DNA of 11,774 nucleotides. Origin: JANNSW01 sp031431235 (GTDB lineage: Bacteria > Pseudomonadota > Alphaproteobacteria > Rhizobiales > Hyphomicrobiaceae). Of this stretch, positions 1 to 6,151 are shown in pieces. Every line of letters starts with the position of its first letter. Positions within the stretch are counted from its first letter, which is position 1. The translations under genes were made by a program, and so were the position numbers. Where the stretch lies: contig JANPDA010000414.1 in the NCBI GenBank assembly GCA_031431235.1, positions 1 to 11,774 of the forward strand, written 5' to 3'. The notes beneath the pieces are model-generated. The model searched no databases. It was given only the letters and a program-made list of their open reading frames with translations, and had not been told where the DNA came from.

Positions 1-40
1 GATCCAGCTTCGCCGGAATCGATTGAATGGGCCGGAACAC
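1..40. mobile_element. Right end of a MITE-like palindromic element (partial copy)
   Basis: These 40 bases match positions 7017-7056 at 38 of 40 sites, differing only at positions 23 and 32. The matched part includes the 21-nt loop and the terminal repeat ending in CGGAACAC. The rest of this copy would lie to the left of the window. Unlike the complete copy, the base pair after the terminus is GA and not TA. It is therefore either a decayed copy or its end has been altered. Confidence 0.8.
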
Positions 41-240
41 GAGGATCGACTCATGTCGGGCCTCCAGCTAGGCGACGTGCGCACGCAACGAGGGATCGCT
101 CCATCGGGGAACTATACCCCATACTGACGTTCGAGCCACCAGAAACATGCCGGCCGCGCGCACTGCCGGCTCCCCGGCACTCGACACTTTCGGCGAGCGG
201 TCTTACTCCCAACCCGATCGCAAGCAAGCCCGAGGCCCCG

Positions 241-743
241 ATGCCGAGCTCGTCCTACCTGACCCCGATCCTGCTGCTCGTGTGCCGCTCGCCTGGTATG
301 GTCATCTTCGTTTCAAGTCGGCGCCGCTCGTCGTCGTCATTCTTGCGTCGTGGGGTATCGCGCTGATCGAGTACTGCCTGGCAGTGCCGGCCAATCGGTG
401 GGGGCACGCGGTCTATTCGGCCGCCGAGCTGAAAACCATTCAGGAGGTGGTGACGCTTGCGGTGTTCGCGGGCTTCTCGGTCGTCTATCTGAAGGAGCCG
501 CTCGGATGGAACCATCTGGCGGGGTTCGGCCTGATCGTGGCGGGCGCATTCCTCGTGTTCCAGGGGCGCGCTCGAGCGCTGCCCCACGATCGATACAATC
601 ATACCCCAAACTGGCATCCCGCAAGCTGGGCCATCGGGCGGGTGCTTGCGGACGCCGTGGCGGCTCGCCACTTGACTTGGACCAGTTGCAACGAGAGGAA
701 ATCATCATGTCGCGAACATTCGCTGCCACCTTGCTCGTCCTAG
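241..743 (+). pseudogene. DUF486 family small membrane protein (DMT-like), broken by a frameshift deletion
   Basis: From 288 to about 569 the frame reads LAWYGHLRFKS, ASWGIALIEYCLAVPANR, LKTIQEVVTLAVFAGFSV and YLKEPLGWNHL, the conserved blocks of the DUF486 family of four-helix membrane proteins of unknown role. The family N-terminus is visible in another frame. An ATG at 241, preceded by a GAGG ribosome site, encodes MPSSSYLTPILLLVC and ends at 285. Only two bases separate these parts, where the family (recalled consensus) has about six residues of the type STLFMT. About 16 nt therefore seem to be deleted, shifting the frame. The open frame upstream of 288 in the second phase, beginning at 147, is not family-like. 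After about 569 the frame runs another 57 codons of non-homologous sequence to a stop at 743, overlapping the next gene, so the native stop also seems lost. An assembly error is possible, but the N-terminal part is too clean to be chance. Confidence 0.75.
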
Positions 744-1216
744 GTCTGCTTGCCGGACCGGCATTTGCTGCGGGCGGCACCTCGAGCAGCACCACCACCA
801 AAGCCGAGCCCGCCACCGTGTCCGACCTCTGGGCCGCCAAATGGGGCGATCTGGGTGTCGGCTACACCGCGACCGTCGCGCTGATCGACGCCGGCAAGTA
901 CGAGGCGGCGCTGCAGGGACTCGATGCGCTGGGCAAGCCGGACGATCCGCGCGTTCTCAACTGGACCGGATTCATCACTCGCAAGATGGGTAAGCCCGCC
1001 GAAGCTCTCGCCCTTTATGACAAGGCGATCGGCCTCGCGCCCGACTTCACGCCAGCTTATGAATATCGTGGCGAAGCCCATCTGATGCTGAAGGATCTCG
1101 CCAAGGCCAAAGCCGATCTCGTGATGATCGAGCAGCTTTGCGGCAATACCACCTGCGAGGAGCATCAGGATCTCGCCGCGGATATCAGCATCGTCGAGGG
1201 CGGCGGCACGTTGTAG
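707..1216 (+). CDS. Exported tetratricopeptide-repeat (TPR) protein
   Basis: A 169-aa protein with an N-terminal signal peptide: hydrophobic residues 6-21 ending in AFA, with likely cleavage before AGG. A Ser/Thr-rich linker follows (about residues 24-32). Residues 62-155 contain TPR-type helices, including DAGKYEAALQGLDAL, NWTGFITRKMGKPAEALALYDKAIGLAPDFTPAYEYRGEAHL and a third, less regular unit. The C-terminal segment has a Cys pair (LCGNTTCEE), a pattern I recall from small periplasmic TPR proteins of alphaproteobacteria. The start at 707 is preferred because GAGAGGAA at 693-700 is a well-placed ribosome site and the signal peptide begins there. The same frame is open back to 350, but that extension has no protein character. 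TPRs mediate protein contacts, and no partner is evident. The broken DUF486 reading frame overlaps its first 37 bases. Confidence 0.88.
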   Translation: MSRTFAATLLVLGLLAGPAFAAGGTSSSTTTKAEPATVSDLWAAKWGDLGVGYTATVALIDAGKYEAALQGLDALGKPDDPRVLNWTGFITRKMGKPAEALALYDKAIGLAPDFTPAYEYRGEAHLMLKDLAKAKADLVMIEQLCGNTTCEEHQDLAADISIVEGGGTL

Positions 1217-1325
1217 CGCGCTTCAGTTTCGGCAGTCGCAATCACGCGTTGCGCGATGGCGAGTGCCGCCTTAGCACAGCCCGAACAATAACCGAATCAT
1301 TTTCGCGAGCGGATGCGCTTCGGCG

Positions 1326-1421
1326 TAGGGTGCAATAGGCGCCTTCGCCGTATTGCACCTGCGGCTGGCGTTGCGATCCGGGGTGGTGCAATACGGCCTG
1401 AAGCAGGCCTATTGCACCCTA
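1326..1421. repeat. Double-hairpin palindromic intergenic repeat
   Basis: The outer arms 1326-1340 and 1407-1421 are perfect 15-nt reverse complements. Inside, GGTGCAATA (1329-1337) pairs with TATTGCACC (1351-1359), and a second GGTGCAATA (1385-1393) pairs with TATTGCACC (1410-1418). The unit can therefore fold as two separate hairpins or as one long cruciform. This looks like a mobile REP-type intergenic unit (BIME-like). It lies between the 3' ends of the TPR gene and the convergent doc gene. There is no T-run, so a simple terminator is less likely, although a role at the mRNA 3' ends is possible. The rest of the gap 1217-1475 shows nothing recognisable. Confidence 0.85.
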
Positions 1422-1475
1422 CAGATCCCGTCCTCGACTGACGACAAGACGGTGCGGTTATTGTTGGGAGTGTCC

Positions 1476-1856
1476 TTAGCCGACATTGTCGCCGATCCAG
1501 CGCGCAAAGCCTGCTTCGTCCACCTCGCTGGCGGCCAGGGCCAGCATAGCTGCGGTAGCGTCAGCAGGGTTTGGCGCGAATGCCACGCCGTTGATGCGCA
1601 GAAATACGAGCATGGCGGCGAATGCAGCTCGTTTGTTTCCATCGATGAAAGGACGGTTCTTGGCGATGCCAAACGCATAGGCTGGAGCCAGCACCACCAG
1701 ATCGGCTTCGCCATAGTGCCATCGGTTGACTGGCCGCGCGAGTGCGGATTCGAGTAAACCCTCATCCCGGACGCCAGCCGGACCGCCAAATATCGCAAGC
1801 TGCTCGGCGTGGACTGCAAGCATATCGGCTAGCGTCAACCAGATCGGCTCGCTCAT
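1476..1856 (-). CDS. doc: Doc-type toxin (Fic fold) of a toxin-antitoxin pair, with altered catalytic motif
   Basis: A 126-aa protein, the usual Doc length. It has the family pattern VRDEGLLESALARPVNRWHYGEADL (residues 29-53) and AYAFGIAKNRPFIDGNKRAAFAAMLVFLRING (59-90). Doc proteins phosphorylate EF-Tu and arrest translation through a motif usually written HxFxD(A/G)NKR. Here D72, G73, N74, K75 and R76 are present, but the first position is Arg68 (codon CGT, plus-strand 1653-1655) and not His. A single G-to-A transition from CGT would restore CAT. Loss of that His inactivates P1 Doc, so this toxin may be inactive or weakened. The start codon overlaps the stop of the upstream antitoxin gene by four bases (ATGA at 1856-1853), which implies translational coupling. 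Family assignment is firm; activity is doubtful. Confidence 0.9.
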   Translation of the reverse strand: MSEPIWLTLADMLAVHAEQLAIFGGPAGVRDEGLLESALARPVNRWHYGEADLVVLAPAYAFGIAKNRPFIDGNKRAAFAAMLVFLRINGVAFAPNPADATAAMLALAASEVDEAGFARWIGDNVG

Positions 1857-2077
1857 TTTGCCAATGCCTTGAACGTATCACGGTATTCCTTGAAGGCCTC
1901 TCTGGCAATCGCCATGACCTTTTCGTGGTGCGGGTCATATGGTGTCATCGTGACCATGCGATCCGGCCCCTCGGTCAGGAAGACTTCGGCGCCCTGATCG
2001 AGTCCGAGCCGCGCCAGCAGCTCCTTGGGCAGGATCAGGCCGGTCGAATTGCCGATGCGCTTCAGTTGGAGCTTCAT
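1853..2077 (-). CDS. AbrB/MazE-family antitoxin (SpoVT-AbrB domain)
   Basis: A 74-aa protein. Its N-terminal half (KLQLKRIGNSTGLILPKELLARLGLDQGAEV) is a classical swapped-hairpin AbrB/MazE DNA-binding domain. The C-terminal half (about residues 45-74: DPHHEKVMAIAREAFKEYRDTFKALAK) is a charged helix of the kind that binds and neutralises Doc toxins. The start at 2077 is supported by GAGGA (plus-strand 2083-2087), about six bases upstream, and by alignment of the fold. It is the first gene of the two-gene operon and should repress it by binding the palindrome at 2094-2116, alone or with the toxin. An upstream extension of this frame to 2278 lacks protein character. Confidence 0.9.
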   Translation of the reverse strand: MKLQLKRIGNSTGLILPKELLARLGLDQGAEVFLTEGPDRMVTMTPYDPHHEKVMAIAREAFKEYRDTFKALAK

Positions 2078-2093
2078 GGGGGTCCTCGCGAGC

Positions 2094-2116
2094 GTGTTAT
2101 ACAGAACGTATAACAC
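2094..2116. promoter_or_regulatory. Likely operator of the AbrB-Doc operon
   Basis: GTGTTATAC (2094-2102) and GTATAACAC (2108-2116) form a perfect 9-bp inverted repeat around AGAAC. It ends 17 bp upstream of the antitoxin start on the minus strand and is AT-rich within a GC-rich region. The inner TATA-like sequences could double as the -10 box. Autoregulation through such a palindrome is the rule for this kind of operon; binding here is inferred. Confidence 0.75.
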
Positions 2117-2290
2117 AGTGATCGCTCGCTGCCCAGCAGGCCCGATGCCATCCGATCCGGTCAGAGGCAGCCGGCAAGGCCAGCCGCGAGACGGGCGAAA
2201 TAGAGGCCCTCGCCAGCGCGTAACGACAGCACGGCCGCGACCGCAACGGGCGCTGCCGCGCCTGCGATCGCCGCCCATGCGCGCCTCCTC

Positions 2291-2896
2291 TCACCCGGTG
2301 TCGTCGCGATGGACCAGTTTCCTGAGCCGCTTCAGTGCCGGCTCGTCGCGCTCATCATAGCCGATCACCGAATGAAACCGCGAGGCGCCATCCATCAGAT
2401 AGACAGCTGCCGAGTGGTCGAGGGTGTCTTCGCCGTCGCCCAATTCGACCCGCCGGGCGAAGACGCGATAGCCCGCGACGATCCGGCTGACCTCGGCTCG
2501 ACTGCCGGTCAGCCCCTCGATGTGCGGATCGAAGTGGCTGCGATAGTCCGCCGACGCCGCACTGGTGTCGCGCGCGGGGTCGATGGTCACGACCAGGAAG
2601 CGGATCGCCGCCGCATCAGGACCAAGCGCTGCGATCCAGCGGCTGACGCGCTCGAGCGTTGCCGGACAGAACTCGGGGCAATGGGTGAAACCGAAGAAAA
2701 TCGCGAACGGCCGGTCTGCAAGGTCCCAATCCCTCACTTGACGACCACGCGTGTCGGCGAGGGCGAACGGCCCACCGATGGCGGGCTGGGGGGCGAGCAG
2801 GCTTGCCAGGCTCTCCCAGGCCCGACCGGGCAGCAGCGGAGCGGCGGCGCCGATCAGCGCCGTCGACAGGAGCAAGGCTGCCGCGCGGCGATTCAT
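2291..2896 (-). CDS. SCO1/SenC/PrrC family copper-binding thioredoxin-fold protein
   Basis: A 201-aa protein. An N-terminal hydrophobic segment (residues 5-23) serves as membrane anchor or signal peptide, placing the rest in the periplasm. The fold signatures run in order: GGPFALADTRGRQV (41-54), FAIFFGFTHCPEFCP (64-78), FLVVTIDPARDT (100-111), a SCO-type GLTGS segment (128-132), and LDHSAAVYLMD (159-169). The copper ligands of the family are all present: C73 and C77 of CxxxC, and H161. SCO proteins deliver Cu(I) to, or keep reduced, the CuA centre of cytochrome oxidase. No oxidase gene is in the window, so a more general copper or redox role is possible. It follows the 59-aa membrane protein gene by 15 bp on the same strand, which suggests an operon. 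Confidence 0.93.
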   Translation of the reverse strand: MNRRAAALLLSTALIGAAAPLLPGRAWESLASLLAPQPAIGGPFALADTRGRQVRDWDLADRPFAIFFGFTHCPEFCPATLERVSRWIAALGPDAAAIRFLVVTIDPARDTSAASADYRSHFDPHIEGLTGSRAEVSRIVAGYRVFARRVELGDGEDTLDHSAAVYLMDGASRFHSVIGYDERDEPALKRLRKLVHRDDTG

Positions 2897-2911
2897 GGCT
2901 CCGCGTCCTCT

Positions 2912-3091
2912 TCACAGACCTCGCACCAGATTGCCCAGCATCAGGATCAGATAGCCGAACACGGCGAGCCAGAATTCCTGATGTGGCATGTACTCGGGGA
3001 TCACCACGGCGCCGAGCCGCGAGACGATCGCCAGCGCGACCAGCACCAGCGAGATGAGGAAAATGAATACAGTGGGTGGGTTGAGACGCAT
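2912..3091 (-). CDS. Small two-helix membrane protein of unknown function
   Basis: A 59-aa protein beginning MRLNPPTVFIFLISLVLVAL. The first predicted membrane helix spans about residues 8-31 and the second about 40-56, joined by the short loop IPEYMPHQEF; the tail is NLVRGL. A GGGAGG ribosome site lies a few bases upstream of the ATG at 3091. It precedes the SCO gene by 15 bp and is probably co-transcribed with it. I recall similar short proteins in alphaproteobacteria, but no named family or function. Its placement suggests a link with membrane copper or respiratory-chain assembly; that is inference only. Confidence 0.8.
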   Translation of the reverse strand: MRLNPPTVFIFLISLVLVALAIVSRLGAVVIPEYMPHQEFWLAVFGYLILMLGNLVRGL

Positions 3092-3161
3092 CGGGGCCTC
3101 CCGTCTGGTGCTGTCCGCCCGGCCATCCGGAGCGCACGCCTGTTTAGGGCCCCCCGCCCGG

Positions 3162-3186
3162 TGCTGGCAACCGGGCTTTGCCAGCA
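3162..3186. repeat. Perfect 9-bp hairpin in the 3092-3305 gap
   Basis: TGCTGGCAA (3162-3170) pairs with TTGCCAGCA (3178-3186) around the 7-nt loop CCGGGCT. It lies between two minus-strand genes. No T-run follows on the minus strand, so it is not a standard intrinsic terminator, though it may mark the 3' region of the exported-protein transcript. The rest of this GC-rich gap shows no gene. Confidence 0.5.
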
Positions 3187-3305
3187 GGCTGTGCCCGCCG
3201 GGCAACAGCGGGGCGTTGCTGCTTGCCGGGATGCTCGCACCCGGTCCCTCGGCATTCCTGTGGCCGGGCGCGGGGGCATGGCGGGAGCAACGGCGCAAGG
3301 CCCTC

Positions 3306-3731
3306 TCATTCCAACGTGATCGCGCGACTGGTCGTGCCCGTGCAAAGATAGCAGCACTCCGAGCAGCTCGAGTTGAAATTGACCCCGACACCCCAATACA
3401 GATCGTTCCTTCCTCGCGCCCCGGCCCCATAGCAGATATTCTCGCCCCGCTGGCAGTTCAGTACGTATACGTTCCAATTGTTGTTCTTCAATATGTAAAC
3501 CTCATTCGCTCCAGGCCAGGCGACATTTCTGCGCGTATCCGAATAAAATTCGAGGTCCACGATGTATGGATATAAACTCCTGACGATAAACATAATCTGA
3601 TTTTGATTGAGGGAGATCGAATCCCTGTATTGCTCGACTTCCTCTAGAGATGCAAACGCTTGCCCGAACGCGCCAGTGTTGCCCAATGTCAGGGCGGAGC
3701 TCAGAGCAAACAACAACAGCAATCGACGCAT
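3306..3731 (-). CDS. Exported hypothetical protein with six cysteines
   Basis: A 141-aa protein with a clear signal peptide: MRRLLLLFALSSALTLGN, with likely cleavage after AFG near residue 23. The mature part has an N-terminal helix-like segment (about 28-57), then Tyr/Asn-rich sequence (NNNWNVYVLN), and ends in a Cys-rich tail with C93, C100, C123, C126, C127 and C130 (SSCSECCYLC). The even number of cysteines and export suggest disulfides or metal binding. I do not recognise the family. Codon use is clearly more AT-rich than that of its neighbours, especially at 3460-3620, which suggests recent acquisition. A purine-rich ribosome site (GGGGGGAAG) precedes the start at 3731. The 214 bp between its end and the 59-aa gene carry a perfect 9-bp hairpin (3162-3170 with 3178-3186). 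Confidence 0.75.
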   Translation of the reverse strand: MRRLLLLFALSSALTLGNTGAFGQAFASLEEVEQYRDSISLNQNQIMFIVRSLYPYIVDLEFYSDTRRNVAWPGANEVYILKNNNWNVYVLNCQRGENICYGAGARGRNDLYWGVGVNFNSSCSECCYLCTGTTSRAITLE

Positions 3732-3962
3732 CGTCGCTTCCCCCCAAGGCCGATGTGCTTTGGACGTGAGACGATCTTATCCAAATTGGCCGGGAACGAC
3801 AATGGCGCGGAAACGATTCCCCGGACTGGTCGGCGCAACATCCCCCTGCATCGGCTGGCGCCTGGCGCTGTGTCCTTTTGCGGTCTTGCACGGAACGGAC
3901 CGGATGGGGAAACGAGGCAGCAGTGAGCGATTCCCCGCCCAGAGCCGAGCGAGACCTTCGCC

Positions 3963-4844
3963 TTGATCCCCAACCCCCACGACCACACCACGATCGGCGA
4001 TTTCTTCGTCTGCGTCGGGGCGCAGAAGGCAGGCACGACCTGGCTCGCCAAGGTGTTGGCCGGCCATCCCGACCTGTTTCTCACCCCCGTCAAGGAGATC
4101 CACTATTTCGATCACCTGCGTGGGCTGAGCCAGCATCTGTCGGGCCGCAAGCGCCGCTCGCGCTACCGCAAGCATTTCCAGCGGCTCCTGACCCAATGGG
4201 GCCGCTTCCCCGAGTTGCGCGCGCAAGTGTCCTGGTACCGTCGCTACATGCAGAGCCCGATCGACGACCGCTGGTATCGCTCGCTGTTCGAGAACCGGCT
4301 GGGACGGCGCTTCGCCGGCGAGGCGACGCCCGAGTATGCGGTCATCGGCGAGGAGGGGTTTCGCCAGCTTCGGCGGCTGGCACCATCGGTGCGGATCATC
4401 TACATCATGCGCAATCCGGTCGCGCGTGCCTGGTCGCAGGCCCTCCACCATTGCCGGGCCGAGCGGATCGATGCAGCGCGATTGCGCGAGCCCGAGTTGC
4501 TCGCCCTTGTTGACGAGCCGCGGTTCCAGGCGCTCGGCGACTACGGCAGGACGATCGCCGATCTCGACGCCTGCTTTGCCCCCGAGCAGGTGAAGCTGCT
4601 GTTCTACGAGGACATCCACGCCGACCGGCTGGCGGCCCTGGAGGAGGTGACGGGCTTCATCGGTGCCCGCTTCGAGGCGCGGTACTTTCCCGGTCATGGC
4701 AGGCTGTTCAATCGCTCGCAGGACGTGCCGGCGCCGGAAGCGGTTTTGGCGGGATTGCGGGAGCGGTTCAGGCCGTTGCTCCAGACCGTCGGCGACCGGG
4801 TCGGGCGAGTGCCGGAAGCCTGGGAGCGGGAGTTGGCGGAGTGA
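3963..4844 (+). CDS. PAPS-dependent sulfotransferase (Sulfotransfer_1-like)
   Basis: A 293-aa protein. The 5'-phosphosulfate loop is FFVCVGAQKAGTTWLAKVL (residues 14-32, with K22, T25, T26, W27). KEIHYFD (44-50) is typical of the heparan-sulfate/NodH-like bacterial group. The 3'-phosphate motif is YIMRNPVARAWSQ (147-159, with R150 and S158). These enzymes transfer sulfate from PAPS to hydroxyl or amino groups of carbohydrates, lipids or small molecules in the cytoplasm; the substrate is not indicated here. The first usable start is TTG at 3963, since an in-frame stop occurs at 3924-3926 and the next Met is at residue 96, after the PAPS loop. A ribosome site is weak. A GTG at 3923 in another phase has a better upstream GAGG but does not enter this frame. 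The gene stands alone on the plus strand. Confidence 0.88.
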   Translation: MIPNPHDHTTIGDFFVCVGAQKAGTTWLAKVLAGHPDLFLTPVKEIHYFDHLRGLSQHLSGRKRRSRYRKHFQRLLTQWGRFPELRAQVSWYRRYMQSPIDDRWYRSLFENRLGRRFAGEATPEYAVIGEEGFRQLRRLAPSVRIIYIMRNPVARAWSQALHHCRAERIDAARLREPELLALVDEPRFQALGDYGRTIADLDACFAPEQVKLLFYEDIHADRLAALEEVTGFIGARFEARYFPGHGRLFNRSQDVPAPEAVLAGLRERFRPLLQTVGDRVGRVPEAWERELAE

Positions 4845-5395
4845 GTGGGGCACGTCGCAGTCTTCCCGAGCGCGATGATTGCACAACAAGCTCGGGGCAG
4901 CGGGCCCGCATCCAGGACCGGGAGTAGCCTGGGGTGTCGCGCTCCGCAGAGCGTACGATCCCAAGCGGCAGGGTGACCTGATGTCGCTGATGCACCAGCC
5001 CTTCCAGCGCTTCCCTCCAGCGGACCGCCAGCGCGCTTTCCGGCCCCGTCGTGGAGGGAATGGACAGCGCATAGGCGAGGAGCGGCGCACGGGGATGAGT
5101 TGCGAGCGCGCCTGCGGGCTAGATCGACGACGTGGTTGATGCCGGGGCCATTGTGGACTCCTGGAACACAAATGCTCGGGTGTTCACGAATTCGGGGGAA
5201 CTGCAGTCGGAAAAGTAGCGGGCCAAGGGCGGCCTTCATTGCGATCGAATGCGGAGTGCACTGGTTGCCGAGGCGGCTCGTATGCTACTTTGAGGGAGGC
5301 GGGGCGCAAAGCCGGCGGGATGCAACATGATCAGCCTTCGGCCGACCCAGATTGTGCACTATCGTTATTGTTCGCTTCCCCACGTGTGAAACACA
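4845..5395. other. Gene-poor stretch of about 550 bp
   Basis: I see no convincing gene here. The minus strand has long open frames with coding-like GC distribution, but none has a continuous recognisable protein, and all run through as antisense of the sulfotransferase gene. The only clear structure is a small hairpin, CGCTC-CGCA-GAGCG, at 4940-4953. The last 60 bases are more AT-rich and probably hold the promoter of the 5396 operon, but I cannot place -35 and -10 boxes with confidence. Confidence 0.5.
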
Positions 5396-6151
5396 ATGAG
5401 AACCATGAACGGCTACGAGTACAAATTCTTAATCGACGTGTTCGAGCTGGACACGATCCCGATGGTTCGCCTCGCCGAGTACATGGCCGATCTCGCACGT
5501 CTGCTCGGTTCCGAGGCGCAGGTTCACTTCAACCGCCTCGAAGAAGGCAGCCTCGTGCTTGTGCAGAGCATCGAACCCGCTGCCTATCCTGCAGTGCAGG
5601 GCCGCATCCGCGCGCTTGAAGCGGGAACGCCGGACGAAGACCTACGCAAGGCCTTTGAGGCTCTAGATCTCAAGCTTCGGAAGGACAAGGCACGGGCCAA
5701 ACTGCTGTCCCCGAAGTCCGCGCAGATCATTGAATTCCCCGGACGCGATCGGCCGCAGCCGATGACCTATGACCACCCGTTCTCCGAAGAAGGCACGTTG
5801 CAAGGCCAGCTCGTCAGCATAGGTGGGAAAGACGCCTCGAAGCATCTCATCATTCAGGATGGCCCCGTCAGATATTCTGGTCTCGAAACCACTGAAAATA
5901 TGGCTCGCGAGCTGCGCCACCACGTGTTCGACCACGTTCGAGTCAACGGTACGGGACGCTGGCTGAGGTTAGCGGACGGCACATGGAAGCTGCAAGGTTT
6001 CATCGTCCGCAGCTTTGAAATCCTCAGCGACGAACCGCTTGCCGACGTTGTTGCCAAACTGCGCAAGGTACCCGGCAATCGCTGGGCTGATAGCGCCGAT
6101 CCCATCGACGAATTGCTCAACCTGCGCGGCGATGACGATCAGGTGCACTGA
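5396..6151 (+). CDS. Conserved protein of unknown function, partner of the PIN nuclease
   Basis: A 251-aa soluble protein with no signal peptide or membrane segment. The N-terminal domain (about residues 4-75: NGYEYKFLIDVFELDTIPMVRLAEYMADLARLLG, then FNRLEEGSLVLVQSIE) looks alpha/beta. A charged helical linker (78-104) follows. A second domain (about 130-210) has repeated beta-strand character: GTLQGQLVSIGGKD, HLIIQDGPVRYSGLETT, HVFDHVRVNGTGRWLRLADGTWKLQGFIVRSFEIL. By eye this second domain resembles a small beta-barrel (OB-like) nucleic-acid-binding domain, which is inference. I recall similar uncharacterised proteins beside PIN-domain genes. The stop overlaps the next ATG by one base (TGATG at 6149-6153). 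A second in-frame ATG at 5405 gives MNGYEYKF and may be the true start. Proposed roles are antitoxin, specificity or scaffold subunit for the nuclease; none is shown. Confidence 0.85.
   Translation: MRTMNGYEYKFLIDVFELDTIPMVRLAEYMADLARLLGSEAQVHFNRLEEGSLVLVQSIEPAAYPAVQGRIRALEAGTPDEDLRKAFEALDLKLRKDKARAKLLSPKSAQIIEFPGRDRPQPMTYDHPFSEEGTLQGQLVSIGGKDASKHLIIQDGPVRYSGLETTENMARELRHHVFDHVRVNGTGRWLRLADGTWKLQGFIVRSFEILSDEPLADVVAKLRKVPGNRWADSADPIDELLNLRGDDDQVH

Noticed and set aside
350..706. N-terminal extension of the TPR protein frame back to 350
   Set aside because: This part overlaps the DUF486 coding sequence in another frame and lacks protein character; the signal peptide and ribosome site fix the start at 707.
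1326..1421. Repeated hairpins as a CRISPR array
   Set aside because: The 9-mers alternate in orientation and pair with each other; there are no regular spacers and no cas genes.
2171..2290. Hydrophobic minus-strand frame (AWAAIAGAAAPVAVAAVLSL and onward) after the SCO gene, near a GAGGAGG-like site
   Set aside because: The ATG by the ribosome-like site is in a different frame, and the hydrophobic frame has no ATG, GTG or TTG start. It may be a degraded small gene but is not supported.
4940..4953. Small hairpin as a terminator of the sulfotransferase gene
   Set aside because: It has only five base pairs, no T-run and lies about 95 bp after the stop.
3777..5171. 464-codon open frame on the minus strand
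   Set aside because: It is antisense to the sulfotransferase gene, whose motifs are clear, and its translation is low-complexity Arg/Pro-rich sequence with no recognisable domain.
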